Assembly: GCA_045132495.1 (NCBI GenBank) | Contig: JBGUSK010000106.1 | Location: forward strand, 1 to 64,000 | Origin: UBA11524 sp045132495 | Lineage (GTDB): Bacteria; Bacillota; Clostridia; Christensenellales; Aristaeellaceae | DNA: 64,000 nt | Direction of reading: 5' to 3' | Shown: positions 7,171 through 15,325 of the stretch, in pieces | Position numbering within the stretch: the first letter of the stretch is position 1 | Layout: each line of letters begins with the position of its first letter | The notes under the pieces: model-generated | The model's input: only the letters and a program-made list of their open reading frames with translations | Database searches by the model: none | Told to the model about the DNA's origin: nothing | Translations under genes and position numbers: made by a program

Positions 7171-9321
7171 ATGGATCAGAAATACCGTCAGGGCGGATTT
7201 ACCCTTCCCGGCGAGGCCGGATATGAAAAGCTGACGCTGGAATTGGCGAAGAAGTGGGGCGCGGACGTTATCCGTGACAGCGATGGTACCAAGCTGTCCC
7301 CCGAAATTGTGGAAGCGGGCTACAGCATCTATTCCACCATCTGTATCATCCGCCAGCATAACGCCTTTGCTGCGGAGCACCCCGACGCCCAGCAGCAGAC
7401 CTTCCTGTGCTCTGATCCTGTGGTGGCGGAGGGCGAAACGCTCGTGATCCGCCCGATGGACGGTTATTTTGACGAGCAGTTCGAGCTGAACGACAGCCCT
7501 GAGGCCCTTGCATACTGGCAGGTGTACGACCGCACGACCAACACCCTCGTCCCTGCGGACAAGTGGACTTATGTGGATGGCGCGGTCACCGTCACCGGCT
7601 GTACGGCGTGGCATGAGTACACCGTGTCCTTCCTGTGCTGGCGCATCTGGGAAGAGATCAACATGTACAACCACACCACCAATTCCTGGACCAGCGAGCA
7701 TCTGCGTCAGCTGGATCCCCGCCACCCCGCTGCGTGGGAATACCTGCAGCAGTGGCTGGAGGACTGGTGCGTCAACAATCCTGCGACCAATGTTGTCCGC
7801 CTGACGAGCCTGTTCTACAATTTCGTGTGGATCTTCGGCGATGATATGCGTCTGCGCAGCCGCTATGTGGACTGGGCCAGCTATGACTACACCGTGTCCG
7901 TGGCGGCTTTGAAGGCCTTCGAGCAGGAGTACGGCTACGCGCTGACCGCGGAGGACTTCATCAACCAGGGCAAGCTGCAGGTCACCCACATGCCCCCCAC
8001 GAAGGCCAAGAAGGATTACATGGCCTTCATCATGAAGTTTGTCGCTGAAAAGGCTGCCCGTCTGGTGGAGATCATCCACAAGCACGGCAAGCTGGCCTAT
8101 GTCTTCTATGACGACAGCTGGGTCGGCATGGAGCCCTATGGCCCTTATTTCAGCAAGGTGGGCTTTGACGGCCTGATCAAGTGCGTGTTCTCCGGCTATG
8201 AGTGCCGCCTGTGCGCCAATGCCGAGGTGCCCACCCATGAGCTGCGCTTCCATCCCTACCTGTTCCCCACGGGCCTGGGCGGACTGCCCACCTTCTCCGA
8301 GGGCGGTAATCCCTCCCGCGACGCGCTGCAGTACTGGCAGCATGTCCGCCGCGCGCTGCTGCGTCAGCCGGTGGACCGTATTGGCCTGGGCGGCTACCTG
8401 TCCCTGACCATTCCCTTCCCGGATTTCCACGATACCATCGAAAATATGGCCATCGAGTTCCGCCGCATCAAGGAGCTGCATGCCCATGGCGCGCCCCTGT
8501 GCGCTCCGGTGAAGGTCGCGGTGCTCCACACCTGGGGCAAGCTCCGTTCCTGGACGCTCTCGGGCCACTTCCATGAGACCTATATGCATGACCTGATCCA
8601 CATCAACGAGGCCCTCTCCGGTCTCCCGGTGGACGTGCGCTACATCAGCTTTGAGGACGTTGAAAACGGCGCTTTGGCGGATGTGGACGTGGTCATCAAC
8701 GCGGGCCGCGCGGGCGACGCATGGTCTGGCGGCGACGCGTGGAAGTCTGACAAGCTGGTGGCGGAAATCACCCGCTTTGTGCACGAGGGCGGCGCGTTCG
8801 TCGGCGTTGGCGAGCCCAGCGCGGTGGAGGGATACCACACCTACTTCCGCCTGGCGAATGTGCTGGGCATCGACAAGGATACCGGCGCGCGGGTCTGCCA
8901 TGGCAAGTGGCAGTTCAACGTGACGGAAGCTCCCTTCACGGTTGACAAGACCGTGCTGGGCGCGGACAAGCACCTCTATCTGACCGACGGCAAGGCGGCT
9001 GTTTTCCACGCGGCGGATGGCGTGCCCCAGATGACCATGCATGCCTTTGGCAAGGGCTGCGGCGTATACATGAGCCGCTTTGAAGTGAACGCCCAGAGCA
9101 CCCGTATGCTGCTGGAACTGCTGCTTCATGTGAAGGCTGTGGCGCATAAGGATGTGTACCTTTCCGACCGTGCGCAGGTTGAGACCGCCTACTTCCCGGC
9201 GGACGATATGCTGGTGGTGTTCAACAACGCCGAGGAACCGACGGACTGCACTGTCCACACCCCTGACGGTGATGTGGCCTACAGCCTTGCGCCCATGGAA
9301 ACAAAGATTATTGGCAAATAA
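7171..9321 (+). CDS. GH112 phosphorylase, probably D-galactosyl-beta-1,4-L-rhamnose phosphorylase
   Basis: GH112 enzymes phosphorolyse beta-galactosides of GlcNAc, GalNAc or L-rhamnose to galactose 1-phosphate and the free sugar. The 716 residues match the family. The N-terminus (QGGFTLPGEAGYEKLTLELA, residues 7-26) and the catalytic region FYDDSWVGMEPYGPYF are typical. There is no signal peptide, so it acts in the cytosol on imported disaccharide. A GGAGG lies seven to eight bases before ATG 7171. Divergence from rhaMBAD argues for the rhamnose-specific subtype known from Clostridium phytofermentans rather than lacto-N-biose phosphorylase. That choice is inference from context. Confidence 0.88.
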   Translation: MDQKYRQGGFTLPGEAGYEKLTLELAKKWGADVIRDSDGTKLSPEIVEAGYSIYSTICIIRQHNAFAAEHPDAQQQTFLCSDPVVAEGETLVIRPMDGYFDEQFELNDSPEALAYWQVYDRTTNTLVPADKWTYVDGAVTVTGCTAWHEYTVSFLCWRIWEEINMYNHTTNSWTSEHLRQLDPRHPAAWEYLQQWLEDWCVNNPATNVVRLTSLFYNFVWIFGDDMRLRSRYVDWASYDYTVSVAALKAFEQEYGYALTAEDFINQGKLQVTHMPPTKAKKDYMAFIMKFVAEKAARLVEIIHKHGKLAYVFYDDSWVGMEPYGPYFSKVGFDGLIKCVFSGYECRLCANAEVPTHELRFHPYLFPTGLGGLPTFSEGGNPSRDALQYWQHVRRALLRQPVDRIGLGGYLSLTIPFPDFHDTIENMAIEFRRIKELHAHGAPLCAPVKVAVLHTWGKLRSWTLSGHFHETYMHDLIHINEALSGLPVDVRYISFEDVENGALADVDVVINAGRAGDAWSGGDAWKSDKLVAEITRFVHEGGAFVGVGEPSAVEGYHTYFRLANVLGIDKDTGARVCHGKWQFNVTEAPFTVDKTVLGADKHLYLTDGKAAVFHAADGVPQMTMHAFGKGCGVYMSRFEVNAQSTRMLLELLLHVKAVAHKDVYLSDRAQVETAYFPADDMLVVFNNAEEPTDCTVHTPDGDVAYSLAPMETKIIGK

Positions 9322-9333
9322 CACGATACCACG

Positions 9334-9374
9334 ACGGCCCTGCTCCGGAAATCAAGCGGAGCAGGGCCGTTTTT
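9334..9374 (+). terminator. Terminator of the GH112 gene
   Basis: A perfect 14-bp stem (ACGGCCCTGCTCCG at 9334-9347 with its complement at 9357-9370) is followed by TTTT, 12 bases after the stop. Confidence 0.9.
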
Positions 9375-9380
9375 GATATG

Positions 9381-9409
9381 AAAAAGCCTCCCGCCGGAGC
9401 AGGAGGCTT
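9381..9409 (-). terminator. Terminator of the sugar ABC operon
   Basis: AAGCCTCC (9384-9391) pairs with GGAGGCTT (9402-9409). Read leftwards, a T run follows. It ends the minus-strand transcript that finishes with the secreted protein gene at 9424. Confidence 0.85.
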
Positions 9410-9423
9410 CATGGATCGGAAAA

Positions 9424-10128
9424 TTACACAGCGGGAACCACAGCGGTGATGTGGGTGTTGATGCCGTTGTACCAGTACACGAAACCGGTCACGTCTACCA
9501 CGTCGCCAGCCTGCAGGGCGCCCACAGCCGCGTAGACCTCTGTCTCGGGGCCGGTCAGGTAGCGCTCCACGCAGAAGCTGTATTCAGCGTCGCCATAGGT
9601 CAGGGTCACATAGATGTCATCGCCAGGCTCGCCGTTCTTGTACTCGATGGCCTTCACGGTCATGCCCTTGAAGATGGCCAGCTGGTTCTGGTAGGAGATC
9701 AGCTCCTCGGTGCCCAGCACAGCGGTCAGGTCGATGGGCTCGGCAATATAGTTGATGCCGCCCTCAACAAACTCGAAGGTAGCGCCGGAATCGACTTCCA
9801 CTTCGCCGCCCCACTCGGCCTTGTAGCCGGTCACCTTGATCTTCGCGCCGGGAACCAGCTTGGCAGCGTCCTCCTGGGAGCAGGCCAGCTCGTACAGGAA
9901 GTAAGCGCCCTCCTGATCAGCGGCATACACGGTGATCTTGTTGTCCCACCAGGACTGGGTCTCCTGCACGTAGCACTCGATAACGACCTCGGCGTCGATG
10001 GCAGCGGCAGCGTACTCAGCGTAGGTCATCACGCCCTCGGACTTGGCTTCCACAGCGGGAGCTTCCTCTGCGACGGCGACGCAGCCCAGCATCAGCAGGG
10101 CCAGCAGCATAGCAACGATCTTCTTCAT
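9424..10128 (-). CDS. Secreted protein with OB-like beta domains, function unknown
   Basis: The 234-residue product starts MKKIVAMLLALLMLGC and has a signal peptide likely cut after AVA (about residue 19). The mature part looks like two related beta-rich segments of the OB type: VVIECYVQETQSWW...ITVYAADQEGAYFLYELAC...PGAKIKVTGYKAEW, and a second from about residue 140 ending in VVDVTGFVYWYNG. The start is fixed by GGAGGG seven bases upstream of 10128. It is the last gene of the ABC-importer operon, 114 bases after the binding protein. A surface or ligand-handling role is possible but unproven. Confidence 0.7.
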   Translation of the reverse strand: MKKIVAMLLALLMLGCVAVAEEAPAVEAKSEGVMTYAEYAAAAIDAEVVIECYVQETQSWWDNKITVYAADQEGAYFLYELACSQEDAAKLVPGAKIKVTGYKAEWGGEVEVDSGATFEFVEGGINYIAEPIDLTAVLGTEELISYQNQLAIFKGMTVKAIEYKNGEPGDDIYVTLTYGDAEYSFCVERYLTGPETEVYAAVGALQAGDVVDVTGFVYWYNGINTHITAVVPAV

Positions 10129-10242
10129 TTTGTTTCCCTCCAAATATTGTGATGATTCGGGGTACTTGCTTATTATACAGGTATTCCGACAAAAAATCAA
10201 TGGCTGTGAAAAGATTGTGAAAAATTCTACAAATGGCCTCGT

Positions 10243-11886
10243 TTATAGATTCCTGGTGCGTCTGCGCTGTTTGAGCGCGTCAGCAGCGACGTAGGCGATA
10301 ATGCCCAGCCACACCACGGCCAGACCCGCCAGCAGCGCCACGGCAGTCCCGGGCAGGGGGCCGAGGTCTGCACGCTGGGAGGATTCGCCCTCTGCAGTGC
10401 TCTGCACGTTGATCTGATCCAGGCGGTAGAGGTTGACCATCTTCTTGTACAGGTCGTCGATGAAGGCATCGTCGATGACCTTCTTGCGGCGGACGCCCTT
10501 GGCGACCTCCTCGATCATCTGACCTGCCGCATCACGCAATGACGCGGAGCCGTTGAATACCGGGGTGGTGAAGGTGTCCGCCACATGCTCCATGAGGAGC
10601 TTCGTCGCATCCAGCTTGACGGCGTAGTGCAGGTCGTTGTCCTCGCCGCGGCGGGAGAGGTAATCCGCATATTCGGCGGACTGCTGGGCCTTGGTCGTGA
10701 CGGGCACATAACCCTCGGTGTTGGAGTAGGCGATCTGTACGTCGTTGGAGAGCATGTACTGCACGAAGATCCAGGAAGCGAGCACCTCCTGGGGATCGTC
10801 CTTGTTGAACACACACATGGACGGGCCCTGGGAGATCATCTGCGGCTTGGCTGGATCGACCTGCGGGATCAGCATGACCTCGGTCTCAAAATCGACCATC
10901 TTGTCCTCGTCGATGTCGATCAGCGGCGCGTCGGAGCCCATCCAGGTGGAACCGGCGGTGGAGTCGATGGCGAAGATGCACTGGCCCGCATTGAGCCAGT
11001 TGGCGGGATAGGAGCTGATCTTGAAGGTGGAGAACGCACCGGACTGGACGTGCTCTGCGACGGTCTTGAGCACCTCACGCGCCTCGTCGTTGAACAGCAG
11101 CACCTCGCCCGCCTCGGTAGAATACCCCGCCTGCATCTGCTGCATGAGCTGGATCATCATGTTGTCGGTGGACTTGTAGATGAAGGGGATCATGGTAGGC
11201 TGACCGTTGACGAGGTAGTTGCCGTCCTCGCCCTTCTTGAGGGCTGCCTCGGAGACCTCCCAGATGAAGTCCCAGGTCATCACGTCCGGCAGGGTGTAGC
11301 CAAGCTTCTCCACATAGGTCTTATTGATGTAGCACATCTCCGTGGAGCGCATGTAGGGCACGGCGTAGGTGTGTCCGGCCAGCTCGCACTCGGCGAGGTA
11401 TTCCGGGATCATCTCGCTGAGGGTGGGCGCGTCAAAGCGGATGTCACGTCCGCCGAGGCCATAGTTTGCGTCGGTGAACAGCGTATCCAGCGGCACTACG
11501 CAGTTGTTGCCGGTCAGGTAAGTCGCGATGTGGTCCGGGTAGGTGATGCACACATTGGGCGTGGAGTTGGTAGCAATGTTGGTGATCACGTCCTGATAGA
11601 TCCGGCCGTAATCGGTATAAAGCTTGAGGTTGACGCGGATGTTGGGATAGATCTGCTGGAACTTCTCGATCGCGTCCTTGTAGATATTCGCCTGGGTGAC
11701 GTTGCTCTCGGTCTTGGCCCAGAAGGTGATGTCGTAGGTGCGGCTCTCGTCGAAGCTCGCCGGCAGGAGGAAGGCGTCCTTGTCCTGCGCGCCGTGACAG
11801 CCCGTCAAAAGAAGGCACGCACAAAGGAGCAGCAGTGCCAGAAGCACCCTCTTACAATTCCGAATTCCGAATTCCGCATTCCGCAT
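10243..11886 (-). CDS. Sugar ABC transporter binding lipoprotein with C-terminal membrane segment
   Basis: This family 1 extracellular solute-binding protein delivers a sugar to the permeases encoded just upstream. The N-terminus has a hydrophobic stretch and a lipobox (LLTGC, about residues 26-30), then the binding fold (YDITFWAKTESNVTQ..., TPNVCITYPDHIATYL...). Unusually for the family, a second hydrophobic segment lies near the C-terminus (about 508-530), followed by KQRRRTRNL. It may be anchored at both ends. The ATG overlaps the previous stop by one base (TAATG), and the first ten codons are made of the heptanucleotide repeat. At 547 residues it is longer than usual (about 430). Confidence 0.85.
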   Translation of the reverse strand: MRNAEFGIRNCKRVLLALLLLCACLLLTGCHGAQDKDAFLLPASFDESRTYDITFWAKTESNVTQANIYKDAIEKFQQIYPNIRVNLKLYTDYGRIYQDVITNIATNSTPNVCITYPDHIATYLTGNNCVVPLDTLFTDANYGLGGRDIRFDAPTLSEMIPEYLAECELAGHTYAVPYMRSTEMCYINKTYVEKLGYTLPDVMTWDFIWEVSEAALKKGEDGNYLVNGQPTMIPFIYKSTDNMMIQLMQQMQAGYSTEAGEVLLFNDEAREVLKTVAEHVQSGAFSTFKISSYPANWLNAGQCIFAIDSTAGSTWMGSDAPLIDIDEDKMVDFETEVMLIPQVDPAKPQMISQGPSMCVFNKDDPQEVLASWIFVQYMLSNDVQIAYSNTEGYVPVTTKAQQSAEYADYLSRRGEDNDLHYAVKLDATKLLMEHVADTFTTPVFNGSASLRDAAGQMIEEVAKGVRRKKVIDDAFIDDLYKKMVNLYRLDQINVQSTAEGESSQRADLGPLPGTAVALLAGLAVVWLGIIAYVAADALKQRRRTRNL

Positions 11887-11887
11887 T
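11855..11887. repeat. Heptanucleotide repeat at the start of a binding-protein gene
   Basis: Read on the minus strand the unit runs AATGCGG twice and AATTCGG twice. It supplies the start codon and residues 2-10 (RNAEFGIRN) of the solute-binding protein. The same unit recurs at 49911-49939, 53029-53067 and 59208-59239. Confidence 0.85.
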
Positions 11888-12782
11888 ATCCCTTCACGCC
11901 TCCCCTCGCCACGCCGGCCATGATCTTCTTGTGGAAGATGAGGAACAGCAGGATCAGCGGCACGGAGACCGCCACCACCGCCGCCATCATGGCAGGGATG
12001 TTGTCACGGCCATAGCCGCTCTCGCGGATGTTCTGAATGCCGCCGGAGACCAGGAACATCTTCGGGTCGTCGGTGATGAGCCTTGGCCAGACGTAGCTGT
12101 TCCAGCACTCGATGACCTTCAAAATGAGGATGGTCACGATGGTGGGGCGGCAGATGGGTACCATGACCTTGCCCAGGTATTTGAGGTCGCTGGTCGCGTC
12201 CACCTTGGCGGCGTAGTAGAGCTCATCGGGGATCTGGGCGAAGTTTTCCTTCAGCAGGTAGATATAGAAGACGCTCGACACCGACGGCAGGATCAGGCCC
12301 AGGAAGGTGTTGTCCAGCTTCGCGGTCTTCATGGTCACGAAGTTGGTGATGATGACCAGCTCGTTGGGGATCATCATCAGCGCGAGGAAGAGCACGAAGG
12401 CCAGGTTCTTGCCCGGGAAGTCCAGCCGCGCGAAGGCGAAGGCCGCCAGCACCGTCACCACCAGCATCGCCGCCGTGGTCAGCACGGTGAACACGATGGT
12501 GTTGAAGAAATACCGGCCCAGGTCCGCCTCGGTGAACACGGCCATGTAGTTCTCCATCGTGGGGGACAGGGTGTACAGCTGCGGCACGATCTCGGAGGCA
12601 TAGGAGCCCTGGGTCTTCACCGAGGTCAGCAGCATCCAGTAAAATGGGAAGAGCACCACCAGCGCCCACAGGCCCAGGAGGCCGTAGACGACGATGTTGC
12701 GGATGAGGGTATTGCGCTTCGCCCGCTTCTCAATGCGGTCAAAGTCCATGATGTTGCTCATGCGTACAGCCTCCTTTCTCAA
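11886..12782 (-). CDS. Carbohydrate ABC transporter permease (MalG type)
   Basis: This inner permease subunit of the CUT1 class has six predicted membrane helices in 298 residues. The cytoplasmic EAA loop, which docks onto the ATPase, is visible as PDELYYAAKVDATSDLKYLG followed by KVMVP. The N-terminus carries an RNTLIRNIVVYGLLGLWALV helix after a basic stretch. It overlaps the MalF-type gene upstream by four bases, and its stop shares a base with the binding-protein start. The substrate cannot be read from the sequence; the rha/pectin context suggests a plant-derived oligosaccharide. Confidence 0.92.
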   Translation of the reverse strand: MRKEAVRMSNIMDFDRIEKRAKRNTLIRNIVVYGLLGLWALVVLFPFYWMLLTSVKTQGSYASEIVPQLYTLSPTMENYMAVFTEADLGRYFFNTIVFTVLTTAAMLVVTVLAAFAFARLDFPGKNLAFVLFLALMMIPNELVIITNFVTMKTAKLDNTFLGLILPSVSSVFYIYLLKENFAQIPDELYYAAKVDATSDLKYLGKVMVPICRPTIVTILILKVIECWNSYVWPRLITDDPKMFLVSGGIQNIRESGYGRDNIPAMMAAVVAVSVPLILLFLIFHKKIMAGVARGGVKG

Positions 12783-13669
12783 TAATGAACCTTTTTCTTG
12801 CTCACCAACAGGTTGATGCAGGTGATCGTCAGCACGATGACAAAGAGGATGATCGCCGCGGCCGACGCAAAGGAGGGATATCCGCCGCTGTCACCGTAGA
12901 GCATGTCGTACACATAGCCGACAATGGTGTTCATCTCCGCCACGTTGAGGTTCTCGCCGAAGAGCGCCACCGCATCGGAATACGCCTTGAATGCGCCAAT
13001 AAAGCCGGTGATGATCAGGTAGAACATGGTCGGTGAGATCATCGGCAGCGTTACCTTGCGGAAGATGCGCCACTTGCTGGTGCCGTCCACGCGGGCAGCC
13101 TTGTAGTAGGTTTCGTCCACCGAAGCCAGCGCGCTGGTTAGCACCAGGATCTTGAAGGGCAGCACGATCCACACCGTGTACAGGCACAGTACCAGCATCT
13201 TCGCCCAGTAGGGGCCGTCGATGAAGTCGATGGGTTCCATGCCGAACACACCCAAGATCACGTTGACCAGTCCCGGCGTCACGTCGGTGGCGTCAAAGAG
13301 GTACATGAACACCAGGCCCACCGCCAGGGTGTTGGTCACATAGGGCAGGAAGAACACGGTCTGGAACAGCTCCCGGAGCTTGGGAATGGACGAAATGCCC
13401 AGGGAGATCGCCAGCGCCAGCATCGTGGACAGGGGCACGGTGATCGCCACCAGGATGAAGGTGTTCTTCACCGCCTGGAGGAAATAGGGGTCGTGCAGCA
13501 CGAACTCATAGTTGTACGTACCCACGCCGTAGAAGGTCTGAGAGGCGGAGTTATAGCCCTCCTCAAAGGAGTAGATGAACACGTCCGCCAGCGGATATAC
13601 CATAAACACGCCGAGGAAGAGGATCGCGGGCAGCAGATATAGCCAGCCCTTCCAGCTCTTATTTTCCAT
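12779..13669 (-). CDS. Carbohydrate ABC transporter permease (MalF type)
   Basis: This is the partner permease of the CUT1 importer, 296 residues with six predicted helices, starting after MENKSWKGWLYLLPAILFLG. Its EAA loop reads VDETYYKAARVDGTSKWRIF followed by RKVTLPMISP. It follows the ATPase gene by eight bases and overlaps the MalG-type gene by four, so the four transporter genes form one translation-coupled operon. Confidence 0.92.
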   Translation of the reverse strand: MENKSWKGWLYLLPAILFLGVFMVYPLADVFIYSFEEGYNSASQTFYGVGTYNYEFVLHDPYFLQAVKNTFILVAITVPLSTMLALAISLGISSIPKLRELFQTVFFLPYVTNTLAVGLVFMYLFDATDVTPGLVNVILGVFGMEPIDFIDGPYWAKMLVLCLYTVWIVLPFKILVLTSALASVDETYYKAARVDGTSKWRIFRKVTLPMISPTMFYLIITGFIGAFKAYSDAVALFGENLNVAEMNTIVGYVYDMLYGDSGGYPSFASAAAIILFVIVLTITCINLLVSKKKVHY

Positions 13670-13677
13670 GCGCTACC

Positions 13678-14778
13678 TCACTTCAGCTCGCAGGGGATAC
13701 GCTTCTCGTCTGCCTTGGAGAAGAGCAGCACCTTCTCCGGATCCAGGCGGAAGCGGACGGTTTCCGCCTCGTCATCCAGTTTGCGGGCAGAGGGGGTGAT
13801 AGCGCGCATTTGAACCCCTTCCAGCGCCGGATGTCCCGCCACCACGGACACGTCGCGGCCCATGATCTCCACGCCGTGGAGAGCGCACTGCATGGGGCCG
13901 TTTTCATCGATGGTGAAGGCTTCGGGGCGGATGGCACACCAAACCTCCTGATCCTCCGCGCCCTGCACCGACAGGATCTCGTCCTTGCCGACCAGCAGCT
14001 TGCCGCCCTGCACCTTGCCGTGGAAGACGTTCACCGGGGGCGTACCAAGGAACTTGGCCACAAACAGGTTGCAGGGATCGTCATAGACCTGCTGGGGTTT
14101 GCCGATCTGCTGCAGCACGCCGTCCTTCATCACCACGATGAGGTCGGAGATGGACATGGCCTCCTCCTGATCATGGGTGACGAAGATGGTTGTGATCTTC
14201 GTTTCCCGCTGGATGCGGCGGATCTCCTCGCGGGTCTGCAGACGCAGACGAGCGTCCAGGTTGGACAGGGGCTCGTCCATGAGCAGCACACGGGGCTTCT
14301 TCACCAGCGCACGGGCGATGGCCACACGCTGCTGCTGGCCGCCGGAGAGTTCCGCAGGCTTGCGCTCCATCAGCTGGTCAATTTGTACCAGCTTCGCTGC
14401 CTCCAGGGCGCGCTTCTTCATTTCGTCCTTGGTCAGGCGCTCGGCCCCCTTGAAGTTCTCCAGCGGGAACATGATATTCTTCTCCACCGTCAGATGGGGA
14501 TAGAGCGCGTAATTCTGGAACACGATGCCTACCCCGCGGTATTCGGCAGGAATGTTAGTCACATCGTCCTCATCAAAATAGATCTTGCCGTCGGTCGCCT
14601 TGAGCAATCCGCAGATCAGATTCAGCACCGTCGATTTGCCGCAGCCGGAGGGGCCCAGCAGGCCCACCAGCTTGCCGTCGGGCATCTCGAAGGTGAAGTC
14701 GTTGACCGCGATGACGTCGGGCTTATTCTTCGCACGATTCGGGAATTTCTTCGTCAGGTGATTCAGGGTGATTTTCAT
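13678..14778 (-). CDS. Sugar ABC transporter ATPase (MsmK/UgpC type)
   Basis: The ATP-hydrolysing subunit energises the importer. Its 366 residues match MalK/MsmK. Walker A is GPSGCGKST at 42-50, the signature LSGGQQQR begins at 144, and Walker B is VLLMDEP ending at 170. A C-terminal regulatory TOBE domain follows from about 240. Many Firmicutes share one such ATPase among several importers. Here it is the first gene of a complete transporter operon, so it is likely dedicated, though it could also serve the YteP/YtcP-type importer at 26-30 kb, which lacks its own ATPase. Confidence 0.94.
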   Translation of the reverse strand: MKITLNHLTKKFPNRAKNKPDVIAVNDFTFEMPDGKLVGLLGPSGCGKSTVLNLICGLLKATDGKIYFDEDDVTNIPAEYRGVGIVFQNYALYPHLTVEKNIMFPLENFKGAERLTKDEMKKRALEAAKLVQIDQLMERKPAELSGGQQQRVAIARALVKKPRVLLMDEPLSNLDARLRLQTREEIRRIQRETKITTIFVTHDQEEAMSISDLIVVMKDGVLQQIGKPQQVYDDPCNLFVAKFLGTPPVNVFHGKVQGGKLLVGKDEILSVQGAEDQEVWCAIRPEAFTIDENGPMQCALHGVEIMGRDVSVVAGHPALEGVQMRAITPSARKLDDEAETVRFRLDPEKVLLFSKADEKRIPCELK

Positions 14779-14811
14779 GGCATATGCCCCCTGTCAAGTA
14801 TTGTCTGCTCC

Positions 14812-14840
14812 ATTTTACCACATGGGACAGGGGGATTCAA
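14812..14840 (-). promoter_or_regulatory. Promoter of the sugar ABC operon
   Basis: On the minus strand TTGAAT (14835-14840), 17 bases and TAAAAT (14812-14817) stand 33 bases before the ATPase gene. Confidence 0.65.
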
Positions 14841-14844
14841 CACT

Positions 14845-14860
14845 TGTGAATTATTTCACA
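14845..14860. promoter_or_regulatory. CRP/FNR-like binding palindrome
   Basis: TGTGAATTATTTCACA is a perfect inverted repeat that matches the CRP/FNR pattern TGTGA-N6-TCACA. It lies four bases upstream of the -35 box of the ABC operon, the position expected for an activator. Confidence 0.6.
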
Positions 14861-14947
14861 TATGATTCAAACAGCTCTCGATGGACAAATCCCGCCGCTC
14901 GTGCTATCCTGTATAAACACCGGTGAAGAAGCAACGGGGTGACCTAT

Positions 14948-15097
14948 ATGACCTTCAACTTTGACATACAGCGCATCGGGCAGACCATTGCCCACATGCG
15001 CTGTGAACACAACATGACCCGGATGGCTCTGGCAGATGAGTTGGGCGTGAGCTTTCAGGCGGTGAGAAATTGGGAGCGAGGCGATTTCCACAGTTAA
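14948..15097 (+). pseudogene. Truncated copy of the XRE regulator found at 33617
   Basis: The 49-codon frame begins MTFNFDIQRIGQTIAHMRCE and ends SFQAVRNWERGDFHS before a stop. It matches the helix-turn-helix of the 224-residue XRE protein at 33617-34291 over about 45 residues and then breaks off. The upstream CACCGGTGAA and the GG-rich ribosome site are also shared, so the duplication includes the leader. Either a decayed duplicate or a DNA-binding domain alone; decay is more likely because the recognition region has changed (VRNWERG for VSNWERG). Confidence 0.75.
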
Positions 15098-15249
15098 AGG
15101 CACGACCTACAACTCACGCTTACATAGCTTGTTCAGAACACAGAATTAGCAAGACAATTCCTGTTTGAACAAAACTCCTTCAGCAGTGATTCGCAGCTCC
15201 GTCCGTCTTGCCTCCAAGCAAATACATCAGCCATTATCCATTCCGCTCC

Positions 15250-15279
15250 TTGCCAACATATCCCTGCAAGTGGTATAAT
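15250..15279 (+). promoter_or_regulatory. Promoter of the GH28 gene
   Basis: TTGCCA (15250-15255), 18 bases and TATAAT (15274-15279) with an extended -10 TGG form a strong promoter 46 bases before the start. The 14779-15249 interval otherwise holds only the ABC promoter, the palindrome and the truncated XRE copy. Confidence 0.8.
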
Positions 15280-15325
15280 GGCATCAGCAAATACCGCACT
15301 TACGATCCAGCAAGGAGCAGCTATC

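Noticed and set aside
7099..9324. 741-codon open frame opposite the GH112 gene
   Set aside because: It mirrors the whole GH112 gene. GC-rich third positions suppress stops on the opposite strand, and the product has no coherent domain.
14867..15103. 78-codon minus-strand frame over the truncated XRE copy
   Set aside because: The plus-strand similarity to the intact XRE gene explains the sequence; the minus frame is an accident.
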